Numbered from the stretch's first letter, positions 9,801 through 15,974 are shown. The stretch: 18,170 nt of DNA from CAWUKV01 sp963923025 (GCA_963923025.1 CAWUKV010000111.1:1-18170); one strand, 5' to 3'. The notes: generated by a model from the letters alone, not told the origin. Translations and numbers: made by a program.

Positions 9801-10065
9801 ACGAGACACCCTCGAAGTTCTCCAAAACAAGCGCGGGCGCAGCGTCTTGCCAGTCAACCGCCTGCACCACACCTGGAATCGATAGCTTGGTCAGGATCTG
9901 ATATTCGTGTTTGAGGGTCGCGATCGCAGCTAGCGATGGGTACTGACCCGCCAATGCTTTGAGAACGACCACCTGCCCATCCGTCTGCCTGATCCCTCGA
10001 TAGATGAGCGAACGGCTGCCGCTATAGATCAGCTCCGTGAGGTCATATCCCGCGATCGCCTGCAT
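3811..10065 (-). CDS. giant multidomain Ser/Thr kinase ending in an AAA_35-type ATPase
   Basis: A 2084-residue cytosolic signalling protein. Residues 8–270 form a Ser/Thr kinase with invariant Lys36, Glu54, His-Arg-Asp (130–132), Asn137 and Asp-Phe-Gly (151–153), so it looks active. An AAA/STAND-like ATPase follows, with P-loop G-Y-S-G-V-G-K-S (329–336) and Walker B ending Asp459-Asp460. About 700–1290 is helical and TPR-like. A GAF domain covers about 1345–1490, a PAS domain with PAC-like end about 1520–1645, and a coiled coil 1645–1712. The C-terminus (about 1718–2084) is a second ATPase of AAA_35 type: P-loop around G1764-K1765-S1766-S1767, Walker B F-I-D-E-V-D (1855–1860) and a winged-helix-like tail. 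The usual cyanobacterial relatives end in HisKA plus HATPase; no H-box or N/G boxes are visible here. It lies 52 bp after the oxidoreductase gene, suggesting co-transcription. Ligand and targets are unknown. Confidence 0.9.
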   Translation of the reverse strand: MQAIAGYDLTELIYSGSRSLIYRGIRQTDGQVVVLKALAGQYPSLAAIATLKHEYQILTKLSIPGVVQAVDWQDAAPALVLENFEGVSLRTFIQQTCSQQTQGLTVAVFLPIALRLAEIVDQLHLAQTIHRDIKPSNILLSADGTDIRLIDFGLASELAESGPVDRSGAGTYAYMSPEQTGRMNRAVDYRTDLYSLGVTFYHMLTGQLPFQAADAMAWVHCHIAKAPPSLRSIDPDMPEALSQIVAKLLSKMAEDRYQRAAGLAADLRTCLEQLQAGAPLAGFDIGQRDRSGQFQLPQVLYGRESEVSCLLDTFERTSQGSVELMLVSGYSGVGKSALVHEIHRPIVRQQGYFISGKFDQFRRNVPYESVIQAFQSLVQQLLSESSRQLERWQQQLRNSLGSNAQVLIDVIPDLELIMGPQPAVPDVTPAESQVRFVQTFQNLVRVFAQPQHPLVIFLDDLQWVDRASLDLLKQILTDAGHHHLLIVGAYRDNEVGSDHPLLMVLDQLCQAQVRVHNLSLQPLQHDHVQQLVADTLKVDLPQAQALGTLLFEKTLGNAFFTRMLFKSLYSEGQLSFDFNQNTWQWDIAQLQAISLTENVVELMTHRLDDLPASTRRLLTLGACIGDQFSLAVLSLISSSTYLSVAQDLWAALKAGLLVPLTSNYRIPMLIEPSTLTPELAHQIRYRFVHDRVQEAAYGLLPMTERQRTHWQIGQMLLEGQQTSETDDQLFEVVNHLNRGQGCLTDGAERDQLARLNWQAGSKAKAATAYTTARTYFSTGLDLLSATAWQDHYDLAFALYRDTSESEYLCGNFDRAEQLFEETLQQAQSVTDRAAVNIIRVVLYDNQGKFVENLAVGGETLRQLGLEWPETPADIDAILHKELASYRDYLETHDIAQLVNQPELEDPVTRACVELLVNMTGPAYFTDPKLVTLVTLKMANLSMRQGNSKWASQAYVMWGAMLTAAFREYEAAYAFGQVALQLKECYNNYNEAKMLNSYVGFVLPWRSSFKLGIDLLRHAYQVAIETGDVFTGYIVTHLGSHLIIMGAELKAIQKEMGRYLAYLQKTQNHVFARQIQLFIYYCEVFKTGQLDVQREDLQDFDESSCVELFQTFQYGPGMVTMSDLKTFHFILTEQYDAALATCQESKRNIAFIAGMPAEADHVYYEALVLLGLYPDADATTQADSWATLQVSADKFRNWADNCEASYLHKYLLISAEMARLSGQTSEAIDLYDQAITAARVNGFVQNEAIANELAGRFWLGRQRENIARSYLKAAYYGYRRWGAKAKAKSLQERYRQLLTTDLSATPPSQQRGLPEQPTLDLSSTTTSDKLDLTTVMKAAQAIASEIRLDSLLQTLMHIVLENAGAQTGVLILSQAKDWTIRAIGHADGSVTVPSVDEASALNAGRLPLSVVNYVIRTHEPLLLASEQYPDSIRQDDYMREYQPKSILCTPILNQGELIGLLYLENNLASGAFTNERLETLTILSTQIAISLTNAELYEDLAVLNTDLSQEVTRRRQTEATLRDSEQRLTQLLEGVPVGVFVMDAEGHPYYANQVAQQILGRGISSEVSSADLTEIYQAFQAESSSLYPTEQLPILRALQGEQVRVDDLEIHKNEQVVPLEVSATPIYNEQGEVTYAIAAFQDITQRKQAEQQRTQFTQALAAKNADLERTQAALAEVNRTLEQRVQSRTQELSQTLELLKATQAELVIENDLLRSADQPSSFDYQVGGCLAMDAPTYVVRQADRQLYKALRHGEYCYIFNARQVGKSSLRVQMTRRLQSQGMTCASIDLSAIGNRKTTVEQWYAGLLYLLVSQLDLPDFNLSQWWKDNSMLSPQQRLGTFVDQVLLEQLSTDLIVFIDEVDSVLSLEFEADDFFIWLRTCFNQRAEDTRYRRLTFVLLGVATPSQLIQDARRTPFNIGQAIKLDGFQLHEAHPLLQGLADRVAHPQTVLAQILDWTNGQPFLSQKICRLIRTLELEIAEGKERETVDTLVRSHLIDQWEAKDDPEHFRTIRDRLLADPAHAVRLLSIYQQLLSGEIVLADDSPEHIALKLSGLVSQTVNQLTITNRLYTQIFDTHWVITALQQLR

Positions 10066-10117
10066 CGTCTATTAATCCCTATCGCGTCCGCCTTAGTTTA
10101 GAGCCCTATCGGGCGCT

Positions 10118-12460
10118 TTAACTCCATAGGGTATCTTCTCCACGAATTTCCTGGGTCAGAGACCGACCATACTCGTGGTTTAAAATTGCCCGCGCCGTTT
10201 GCAGACCTGAAATGACAGTCGGTTCAATCGCCCCGGCATTAAACCCATTCTGGATCCAGTCACCGGTTAAGTAGAGATTGCTAAAGCCAGACTCGTCCGC
10301 CCTAAGTCGGTATTGCGTACTGCCCGGTAGGGACATGACATAGCGCTCTGTGGGAAAGATATTGATGCGAAAATATTCTGAAACAAGCAGCGACCGGTCT
10401 AGTCCGTCAGGGTTATCGGGCGGGGTCGCCTGGGGCCACAGGGCACCAATGTGATTGTCCAAAAACAGGTCCATTTGCTGCTCGAACTGGGCTTGGACCC
10501 GGGCGGGAAAGCCGTGATCACTGACAGGCGGTAAGCCTGGGTCGGGCGTAACCCCCGTAAAGTAGGCCAAGTTGTGGGGCGTGTTGTCCACCGACCAGTT
10601 CTCCTGGGACAGCAGATGGGTCATGTCTGCGTAGGTATCTAGCGGTTCGACATAGGTACCCACAACAGCGCTAGGCATAGTCCAGCCCAGCTGTGACAGC
10701 GTCGGCGTCAGCCAGAGCTGATCGCCTTGAGTGGTGACGGTTTTGACGTTGTCGACCAGATTGCGCCACTTTTGGCTCGCCTCGCAAGCAGTGGGCGTTT
10801 TGTCCGCCTGTAGCAGGTTCTTACAGAGAAACGGGACAGCCCCTAAAGAAATGCCAAACAGAACTGTATCAAAGTCGCCCTCCGGATTCTCCTCGCTGCG
10901 TCGGGTCAAGGTGTAGGGCTGTTCCTGCTCTCGCCAAGACGTCCAAAATGACTCTAAGTTGATGTTTTGTGACTGGAGTTCTGCAGCCTGATCTGCCTGA
11001 ATGAACTGGTAATTGGGCTCACTCGGCCAACACAGTAGCCCCTTCACTCGAATCAGCGGATCGTATTCCTGGGTTAAGTTGACCTGCCGGTTGACGCTGA
11101 TCTGTGCGATGGTGGACTGATCGTCAGAGAGGTGTAATTCTGTTACCCGATTAAAAAATTCAAACTTGACTCCGCGACGCTTGAGCACCTTGTAAAGGGG
11201 CGCAAAAATGGTATCCCCCATGCCCGCTTGCATCTTCCACATCACGGCCCCTTTATAGCGGAAGAAAATGTTAATGACGATACGAAGCGCCACTCCCGCC
11301 GCTAGCTGAGGCTGCTGGACATCGCCTTTGTCATAGGCATAGACCAAATCGTAAATCGACCGGACCATCGGCGACTGTAGGGTTTCTTCCCAGGCCCCGT
11401 AGCGTCTTAGCCAATCGTTGTAGTCGTACTGATCTAGAAAGTCCAGCGACGGTTTAAACAGCCCACCCTCCGCCAGTAGGGCACGGATGTTAGCAAGTCC
11501 GTAGTTGATGATGATCAGTTCCCGCCTGAGATCAGGATGCTCATTGATGCGCGATCGCCAAAGCTGCTCGACCTCTTCCATGAAGCGTTCAATCAGCCGC
11601 AGCAGTACCGAATGGTGGGTTTGCGATAGATGACGATGGTTGTTGGGTAAAGCCTGGGCCAGCTCTTTGGCGAGGTGGAGGTAGATCCCTTCGGTGGTCA
11701 GATGGGGGAAGGGGCTACTGCTGCGCCGTGCTGTCGAAACGCCGGGTTCTGCATCCGCCGCCGGTATGCCGCGAGAGTCTTCTAGCAGGGTTTGCACCCA
11801 CTGTTCTGACCAGCTGCCCAGGACTGCGCCTGCGGTCAACCCCAGCGCCTCAACATTGCGATAGATTTGCTTAAACGGCGCTTGAATCGCCGCATGAAGA
11901 TCGGTTTCGTTGAGCGATGCTTGGTCTCGGCCTACCGGGCAGGCAGCCGACGTCCCTAGCACTTCAGAGTTTTCCCACACTCGATAGATCAGAACGAGCG
12001 CCGATACTAAATGCTGCCACAGCTGGGTAGGACTGGACTCTTCCCAGGGCTTAAGGCTGTTGCGAGGAAAGTTGAACCGCCAGGGATACCACTGACCGTT
12101 GAAGTAGTCTTCTAGAACAATAAAATCGTGCGGCTTGAAGGCATCCTCAACCGAGCTAAAGGGACCATCTTCTCCCAATTCTTCGTAGCACTGCTTCATC
12201 AGTCGAAACGCATTTTCGTAGAAGCCAAAGAAGATATGTAGGCCGTGCTCTTCGATGCGATAGTTAGGGTCCTGATTGGGGCCGTCTGCCTTTACGTTGC
12301 GACCGCTGGCTCCTTTACCCCCCAACCGCCAACCGAGCTGGTAAACCGTAATATCGTACATCGACTCCCAACCGGGCTGGTTAGTGAGTTCATACACGGT
12401 AGATAGAGACCCCATACCTCCGCCCAATACCGCAATTTTCTGACGATTATCCTCAGGCAT
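10118..12460 (-). CDS. large FAD/NAD-binding oxidoreductase (COG3349-like, amine oxidase fold)
   Basis: A 780-residue flavoprotein. The N-terminal Rossmann motif is Gly-Gly-Gly-Met-Gly (13–17), followed by the second conserved block R-L-G-G-K-G-A-S (45–52) typical of phytoene desaturase and amine oxidase relatives. The segment R-I-E-E-H-G-L-H-I (68–76) marks the COG3349-type subgroup. The C-terminal FAD-binding end is L-Y-L-T-G-D-W (729–735), followed by an N-A-G-A-x-E stretch. It is much longer than carotenoid desaturases because of a helical middle part. A purine-rich GAGAGAG just before the ATG supports the start. The acetoacetate-decarboxylase-fold gene is upstream and the kinase gene is 52 bp downstream, all on one strand. 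The substrate is unknown; a hydrophobic polyene or hydroxylated terpenoid is plausible by family only. Confidence 0.8.
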   Translation of the reverse strand: MPEDNRQKIAVLGGGMGSLSTVYELTNQPGWESMYDITVYQLGWRLGGKGASGRNVKADGPNQDPNYRIEEHGLHIFFGFYENAFRLMKQCYEELGEDGPFSSVEDAFKPHDFIVLEDYFNGQWYPWRFNFPRNSLKPWEESSPTQLWQHLVSALVLIYRVWENSEVLGTSAACPVGRDQASLNETDLHAAIQAPFKQIYRNVEALGLTAGAVLGSWSEQWVQTLLEDSRGIPAADAEPGVSTARRSSSPFPHLTTEGIYLHLAKELAQALPNNHRHLSQTHHSVLLRLIERFMEEVEQLWRSRINEHPDLRRELIIINYGLANIRALLAEGGLFKPSLDFLDQYDYNDWLRRYGAWEETLQSPMVRSIYDLVYAYDKGDVQQPQLAAGVALRIVINIFFRYKGAVMWKMQAGMGDTIFAPLYKVLKRRGVKFEFFNRVTELHLSDDQSTIAQISVNRQVNLTQEYDPLIRVKGLLCWPSEPNYQFIQADQAAELQSQNINLESFWTSWREQEQPYTLTRRSEENPEGDFDTVLFGISLGAVPFLCKNLLQADKTPTACEASQKWRNLVDNVKTVTTQGDQLWLTPTLSQLGWTMPSAVVGTYVEPLDTYADMTHLLSQENWSVDNTPHNLAYFTGVTPDPGLPPVSDHGFPARVQAQFEQQMDLFLDNHIGALWPQATPPDNPDGLDRSLLVSEYFRINIFPTERYVMSLPGSTQYRLRADESGFSNLYLTGDWIQNGFNAGAIEPTVISGLQTARAILNHEYGRSLTQEIRGEDTLWS

Positions 12461-12564
12461 AGTCTCTCTCTAGTGCGTACTGTTGTAGATGGACTGAACG
12501 TGGTTTAGCATTAGCAACGTAATTCGGGGTCACCCCTACTAGGGGTATCAAGCCCATCGGGTGA
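12461..12564 (-). other. intergenic spacer with a compact palindrome inside the putative operon
   Basis: The spacer between the decarboxylase-like and oxidoreductase genes holds arms ACCCCTA and TAGGGGT around a single base (12532–12546). An overlapping alternative pairing exists with the adjacent CGGGGT. No T tract follows on the minus strand, so this is not a standard terminator. It could be an RNA processing or stability element, or a protein site. Confidence 0.4.
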
Positions 12565-13602
12565 TCAAACGATGCGTAGGACCTCCCGCCCTGCCTCAAT
12601 GTCAAAATCAAAATCCAGCCAGCAGGCCAGCTTGACGGATGGAGAGGTACTACCAAATCCAAGATCATCCACAATAGGATGGCTAGCAAAGTTAGCAATG
12701 TCAGCCTGCCAGCCCCCATGGAGCAGTCCACCCCCTCGAAATCTTTTTAGCGTTGTATTCGCTTCGACGATGGCTTGGTAACAGGGCTTATGTCCGTCTT
12801 TGATGTCTCTAAACTGCTTCAAAAAGACAAACGGAACTGCCTTCATAAGCAAATCTTCTAGCCCCTGCAACGGCAGACCTAACCCTGGTAGTACGATGCC
12901 ACTATCGCTATCTTGCTCGGCCTCAGAAAGAAGATGACTAATCTCTTTAAAGCAGTCTCGTTGGGTCCGCCAGCGCTTTGACGTTTGGGTATTAGGCTGC
13001 TGGTCATTGACTGACTGGGTGCTGATGCTAATGACTGGCTTACGCGTAGCAGCGGTGTTGGGTGTAAACGTGGGAAACACATCAGTCGCCGCCACTAGCT
13101 GGGTGAGGTGCTCGGGCTGGGTTGGCACCTGTAGCCAGCTCATCTCTTTGGGATAGCCGTACACCTCTCGGCCTGTGGCTGTTGCATAGGCGCTGCTCAC
13201 CAAGACGTAGGGCGTAAACCAGGCCAGGTGATCAATCCAAAATATAGGACCCATCTGATGTCCGGCCATCGTCAACACCCAAATGATGGCCTCTTGTTCG
13301 CTGACGTAGCCGATATCTTTCTGCACAGGGTCCTGCGATCGCAGTTCTGGATTTTGCCCAAACGTAATCAAGACATAGTGACTGGCAGGACGGTAGTGAA
13401 GGCGACCCTGGGCGGGTTGATTGAGGTAGCGATCGCACAGGGCCTGCAAGCTGTAGCGCGCGCCCTCAAAGAAGAACGCGTATAAAAGCGAGTGCTGACT
13501 GCTGGTCGGCTGCACAAAGGTTTGTTCACCGCCACGATTCACATAACGCGCCGTTGAACAAGGCTGCAACCAAGCATTAAGGCAATTCTTCGGCATAAGC
13601 AT
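12565..13602 (-). CDS. acetoacetate decarboxylase-fold (ADC-like) protein
   Basis: A 345-residue protein from the chosen ATG. The signature G-R-E-V-Y-G-Y-P-K-E-M (144–154) matches the Schiff-base region of acetoacetate decarboxylase, with the nucleophilic lysine at 152. In the classical clostridial enzyme the next residue is a second lysine that lowers the pKa; here it is Glu153, so true acetoacetate decarboxylation is doubtful. Related ADC-like enzymes that keep only the Schiff-base lysine do aldolase, dehydratase or cyclase chemistry. The protein is about 100 residues longer than the classical enzyme, with an insertion around 185–280. A GTG at 13632 would add ten residues but has no ribosome binding site; the ATG at 13602 has a GGA a few bases upstream, and an ATG at 13596 is also possible. 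It appears to be the first gene of a three-gene unit. Confidence 0.75.
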   Translation of the reverse strand: MLMPKNCLNAWLQPCSTARYVNRGGEQTFVQPTSSQHSLLYAFFFEGARYSLQALCDRYLNQPAQGRLHYRPASHYVLITFGQNPELRSQDPVQKDIGYVSEQEAIIWVLTMAGHQMGPIFWIDHLAWFTPYVLVSSAYATATGREVYGYPKEMSWLQVPTQPEHLTQLVAATDVFPTFTPNTAATRKPVISISTQSVNDQQPNTQTSKRWRTQRDCFKEISHLLSEAEQDSDSGIVLPGLGLPLQGLEDLLMKAVPFVFLKQFRDIKDGHKPCYQAIVEANTTLKRFRGGGLLHGGWQADIANFASHPIVDDLGFGSTSPSVKLACWLDFDFDIEAGREVLRIV

Positions 13603-13761
13603 CAGATTCCAGCCAACTCTTGAGCGACTCACTGAGTGATTAGTTACCAGTCGAGTCTCACGTACAGATATAGCTAGATATGCCTGTGGGTTTTGAATAT
13701 GTTTACGACCCGTAATCAGAACATGCCTTACTTACGTATAAACCCTCGTTTACGTTGATCG

Positions 13762-13787
13762 TGAATCATTGGGTCTGAATCACTGGG
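13762..13787. repeat. short tandem direct repeat upstream of the ADC-like operon
   Basis: TGAATCATTGGG (13762–13773) and TGAATCACTGGG (13776–13787) differ at one base and are spaced by a 14-bp period. The pair lies about 150 bp upstream of the ADC-like start and next to the half-site cluster at 13813–13839, so it may be part of a regulatory region. Confidence 0.4.
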
Positions 13788-13812
13788 GATTGGACAATCT
13801 GCTGAGGCCTCG

Positions 13813-13839
13813 AACAGTCCACTGTTTTCCCAGACTGTT
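13813..13839. promoter_or_regulatory. candidate operator: AACAGT/ACTGTT half-site cluster
   Basis: AACAGT (13813–13818) and ACTGTT (13821–13826) form a palindrome with a 2-bp spacer. A second ACTGTT (13834–13839), extended to GACTGTT, pairs perfectly over 7 bp with AACAGTC. Three matching half-sites in 27 bp suggest a protein-binding site. It is about 210 bp upstream of the ADC-like start. It does not match the NtcA, LexA or Pho-box consensus as I know them. Confidence 0.35.
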
Positions 13840-13972
13840 GTTTGGATAACATAGCCTTGCTACTTTGCTTAAGCCACCTCGTATGGCTGTTTCTCTTGAC
13901 GCCCAGCGCCCCATGACTCGCAATCCGGCTCAACCTTTTTACGAATTGCTATGCATCGCCATCGCTATTTAC

Positions 13973-14052
13973 GTTAGGACACCGAATAGGATGATCCCAT
14001 CTGGCATACAACGAAATGGCCCCATAAAAGGTTTGGGCAGCCTTGTCCTAAC
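13973..14052. repeat. dispersed short repeat, copy B, with 9-bp terminal inverted repeats
   Basis: This is the fuller copy of the element also present at 3179–3245. Its ends are perfect inverted repeats, GTTAGGACA (13973–13981) and TGTCCTAAC (14044–14052). Inside are the shared GATCC, TGGCATA and GCAGCC blocks, and GGCGGCTGCC follows shortly after in both copies. On the minus strand the 13-mer end reads as codons ending G-V-L-T then stop, so such elements may be annotated elsewhere as small hypothetical ORFs. Its nature (miniature element, REP-like or RNA) is open. Confidence 0.55.
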
Positions 14053-14303
14053 GAATCTGGCGGCTGCCTACAACAACAGTCTTTTGAGCGTGGCTGAACA
14101 GTGACGACTCCCATAGAGTGAGCAACAAGACAACAGCTCGTTATCGGATGAAGAATAAGTTTTTCAGATGTACATTGATGCGAATTCTGAGTTAACGTAT
14201 GTCCGTATCCTTTAGCGCTCTGCTACTGCACTGCCATCTTGTCGGGGGGCAGACAACTTTCGTCACTCTGTACACTCATTTTTTTGGCTAATCGGCCTAT
14301 ATC

Positions 14304-14323
14304 AATAGTTATCGATAGCTATT
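14304..14323. repeat. 20-bp near-perfect palindrome
   Basis: AATAG and CTATT flank TATCGATA with one T/G pair on each side of the core, so the whole 20 bp is self-complementary if the wobble is allowed. It lies about 280 bp before the HTH-AAA start and could be an operator. Confidence 0.35.
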
Positions 14324-14408
14324 CGCAACAAGGGATTGTCATAGGAGCCAGTCACTAGGCGTATCGCTCAAGTAGCGCCATTCAATTTCTTGTGTATGGC
14401 TATATTTC

Positions 14409-14445
14409 AAAGCGCGCGGCAGCATTGGACGAACGATAGCGCTTT
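14409..14445. repeat. inverted repeat AAAGCGC / GCGCTTT
   Basis: Perfect 7-bp arms (14409–14415 and 14439–14445) are separated by 23 bp, in the upstream region of the HTH-AAA gene. No T tract follows. It could be a regulator site or chance. Confidence 0.3.
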
Positions 14446-14485
14446 CAGCTAGGCCAAAAAATTTCTAAAAGCCCTTTTCAATCGA

Positions 14486-14506
14486 TATAACCGTAGAATT
14501 CATAAT
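14486..14506 (+). promoter_or_regulatory. AT-rich promoter-like segment before the HTH-AAA gene
   Basis: TATAAC (14486–14491) and CATAAT (14501–14506) both resemble a -10 box, inside an AT-rich stretch about 100–120 bp upstream of the likely TTG start. No convincing -35 box accompanies either. This is tentative. Confidence 0.22.
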
Positions 14507-14603
14507 AGATATGCGGCTGACTTAACACACGACAAACAAAAGGTCATGTGCATAAAGTCACAAAAAATCGACAGATGAGCTGAGATCTGAATGGATCGCG
14601 GCT

Positions 14604-15974
14604 TTGGGGGAACAGTTGACAGGTCCAGGCAAGAAAAATGTAGGTGGCAGCGGTCCGAAGCGACGTCGCAAGCGAGGCGTTGTTCTGACACAAAGCGGAT
14701 TGGCTCGCTTCCAATCCGCTAAATCTGAGGCGGAGTTTGAGCACAACCGAGGCCAACGCTTCACCCTGGAAGACCTGAATGAGCGAACTGGGGTGAGTAC
14801 AGATACTCTAGCCAAGGCGATGGCTGCGGAACAAAGGGTCGATAAACAAACCCTGCGGGCTTGCTTCACCGCCTTTGGGTTAGTACTGAAATCCAGTGAC
14901 TACTACAGTCCTGGGAGCGACGAAGAGACTGCGATCGCAGCTAAGGCCCCCCCCGAGATGGATCCCCCCCCACCGGGAGGGCAGCTCCCGGTTGAATCCC
15001 CCTTTTACATCACACCGACCGAGGCGCTGGCCAGCAGCCTGAGAGCGATTGACCAGCCGGGCGCACTGCTACGGATTCGGGGTGCCCGACGCATGGGGAA
15101 ATCCTCGCTGATGACCCGGATTGCCCAGACTGCGGCAGAACGGGGCTACCAGCCAGTGTGGGTCAGTTTCCAGCTGGCCGAAAGCTCGGTCCTAGAAGAT
15201 CTAGATGCCCTGCTGCAGTGGTTTTGCGTCAGTGTGGGGCTGTCCATGGACCGTCCCCCTGCACTAGAAACCTATTGGGACGGCCTGTTTGGCAGCAAGC
15301 TCAGCTGTAAGCGGTATTTCGAGCAGTATTTGTTGGCTGAGGTAGACACCCCTATCGTTTTAATCCTTGACGATGTGGAGTGCCTATTCCACCACCCTGA
15401 GGTTGCCGATGAGTTCTTTGGCTTGCTCAGAACCTGGTACGAAGATGCCAAGGTAGCGGGGCTTTGGCAGCAGCTGAGGATGGTCATTGCCCAAACCGCA
15501 GATGCCTATGTAACGCTTAACCTCAACAAATCCCCCTTCAATGTCGGCATCACCATTCAGCTGCCGACCTTTACGTCTGCTCAGGTATTAGCCTTGGCCA
15601 ATACCTATGGGCTGAGTTGGTCGGCGGCAGAGGCCAGTGAACTCTGTCGCTGGGTGAACGGTCAGCCTTACTTGGTTCATCTGACGGTGGATTACCTATG
15701 GCGAGAAACGGCATCCCTAACCGACATATTGGCCCACCCTCAGCAAGCATCAGTATTTGTTACCTATTTGCAGTATCAGCTGCGTGACCTACAGCATCAA
15801 CCCGAGCTGATGGACATACTCAGCCAGATTGTTGCTGGGCAGACCCTGCCCCCGTCTCGGTTAGCCGCGGTCTATCGTCTGCAGGGTATGGGTTTGATTG
15901 TACTGAACGAGAATCAGCCCCAGGCCATGTGCCCGCTGTATCAGGCCTACTTCTCTGACCGGTTAGCGAGTTAG
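14604..15974 (+). CDS. HTH-AAA protein: N-terminal VMAP-like HTH plus AAA_35-type ATPase
   Basis: About 456 residues. The N-terminal part (about 22–100) has the K-R-G-V-V-L-T and E-x-F-E pattern followed by a helix-turn-helix-like T-L-E-D-L-N-E-R-T-G-V-S (54–65). This block precedes ATPase, CHAT or WD40 domains in many cyanobacterial proteins and is related to the vWA-MoxR-associated N-terminal HTH. After a proline-rich linker (about 104–130) comes the ATPase. Its P-loop contains M164-G165-K166-S167-S168, its Walker B is I-L-D-D (254–257), and N-G-Q-P-Y-L (352–357) and S-P-F-N-V-G (310–315) match N-G-Q-P-F-L and T-P-F-N-I-G in the kinase C-terminus of this window. It probably acts as an NTP-driven switch; its partner is unknown. 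No ATG is available near the N-terminus, so TTG at 14604 (or 14616) is the likely start, and no ribosome binding site is seen. DUF58 follows 135 bp downstream. Confidence 0.78.
   Translation: MGEQLTGPGKKNVGGSGPKRRRKRGVVLTQSGLARFQSAKSEAEFEHNRGQRFTLEDLNERTGVSTDTLAKAMAAEQRVDKQTLRACFTAFGLVLKSSDYYSPGSDEETAIAAKAPPEMDPPPPGGQLPVESPFYITPTEALASSLRAIDQPGALLRIRGARRMGKSSLMTRIAQTAAERGYQPVWVSFQLAESSVLEDLDALLQWFCVSVGLSMDRPPALETYWDGLFGSKLSCKRYFEQYLLAEVDTPIVLILDDVECLFHHPEVADEFFGLLRTWYEDAKVAGLWQQLRMVIAQTADAYVTLNLNKSPFNVGITIQLPTFTSAQVLALANTYGLSWSAAEASELCRWVNGQPYLVHLTVDYLWRETASLTDILAHPQQASVFVTYLQYQLRDLQHQPELMDILSQIVAGQTLPPSRLAAVYRLQGMGLIVLNENQPQAMCPLYQAYFSDRLAS
14947..14992 (+). other. two C8 tracts followed by a perfect hairpin within the HTH-AAA linker
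   Basis: Runs of eight C lie at 14947–14954 and 14964–14971. Immediately after the second, ACCGGGAG (14972–14979) and CTCCCGGT (14985–14992) form a perfect 8-bp stem with a 5-nt loop. The tracts encode the proline-rich linker between HTH and ATPase. One extra C, or a -1 shift, reaches TGA at 14993–14995; one fewer C ends the frame near 15042. Either would yield an HTH-only product. Confidence 0.6.

Larger units (their letters stand above)
13633..14603. other. 971-bp intergenic control region between divergent units
   Basis: This lies between the leftward ADC-like operon and the rightward HTH-AAA gene, so both promoters should be here. It contains a 12-bp imperfect direct repeat (13762–13787), a cluster of AACAGT/ACTGTT half-sites (13813–13839), copy B of the dispersed repeat (13973–14052), two inverted repeats (14304–14323 and 14409–14445), and AT-rich promoter-like sequence near 14486–14506. 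The only sizeable open frame (13865–14104, plus) runs straight through the repeat and is not convincing as a gene. Confidence 0.6.

Noticed and set aside
10066..10117. A terminator between the oxidoreductase and kinase genes
   Set aside because: GCCC/GGGC gives only a short stem and no T tract follows on the minus strand, so read-through is more likely.
13865..14104. 79-codon open frame on the plus strand
   Set aside because: It reads straight through repeat copy B, has no ribosome binding site and no family resemblance.
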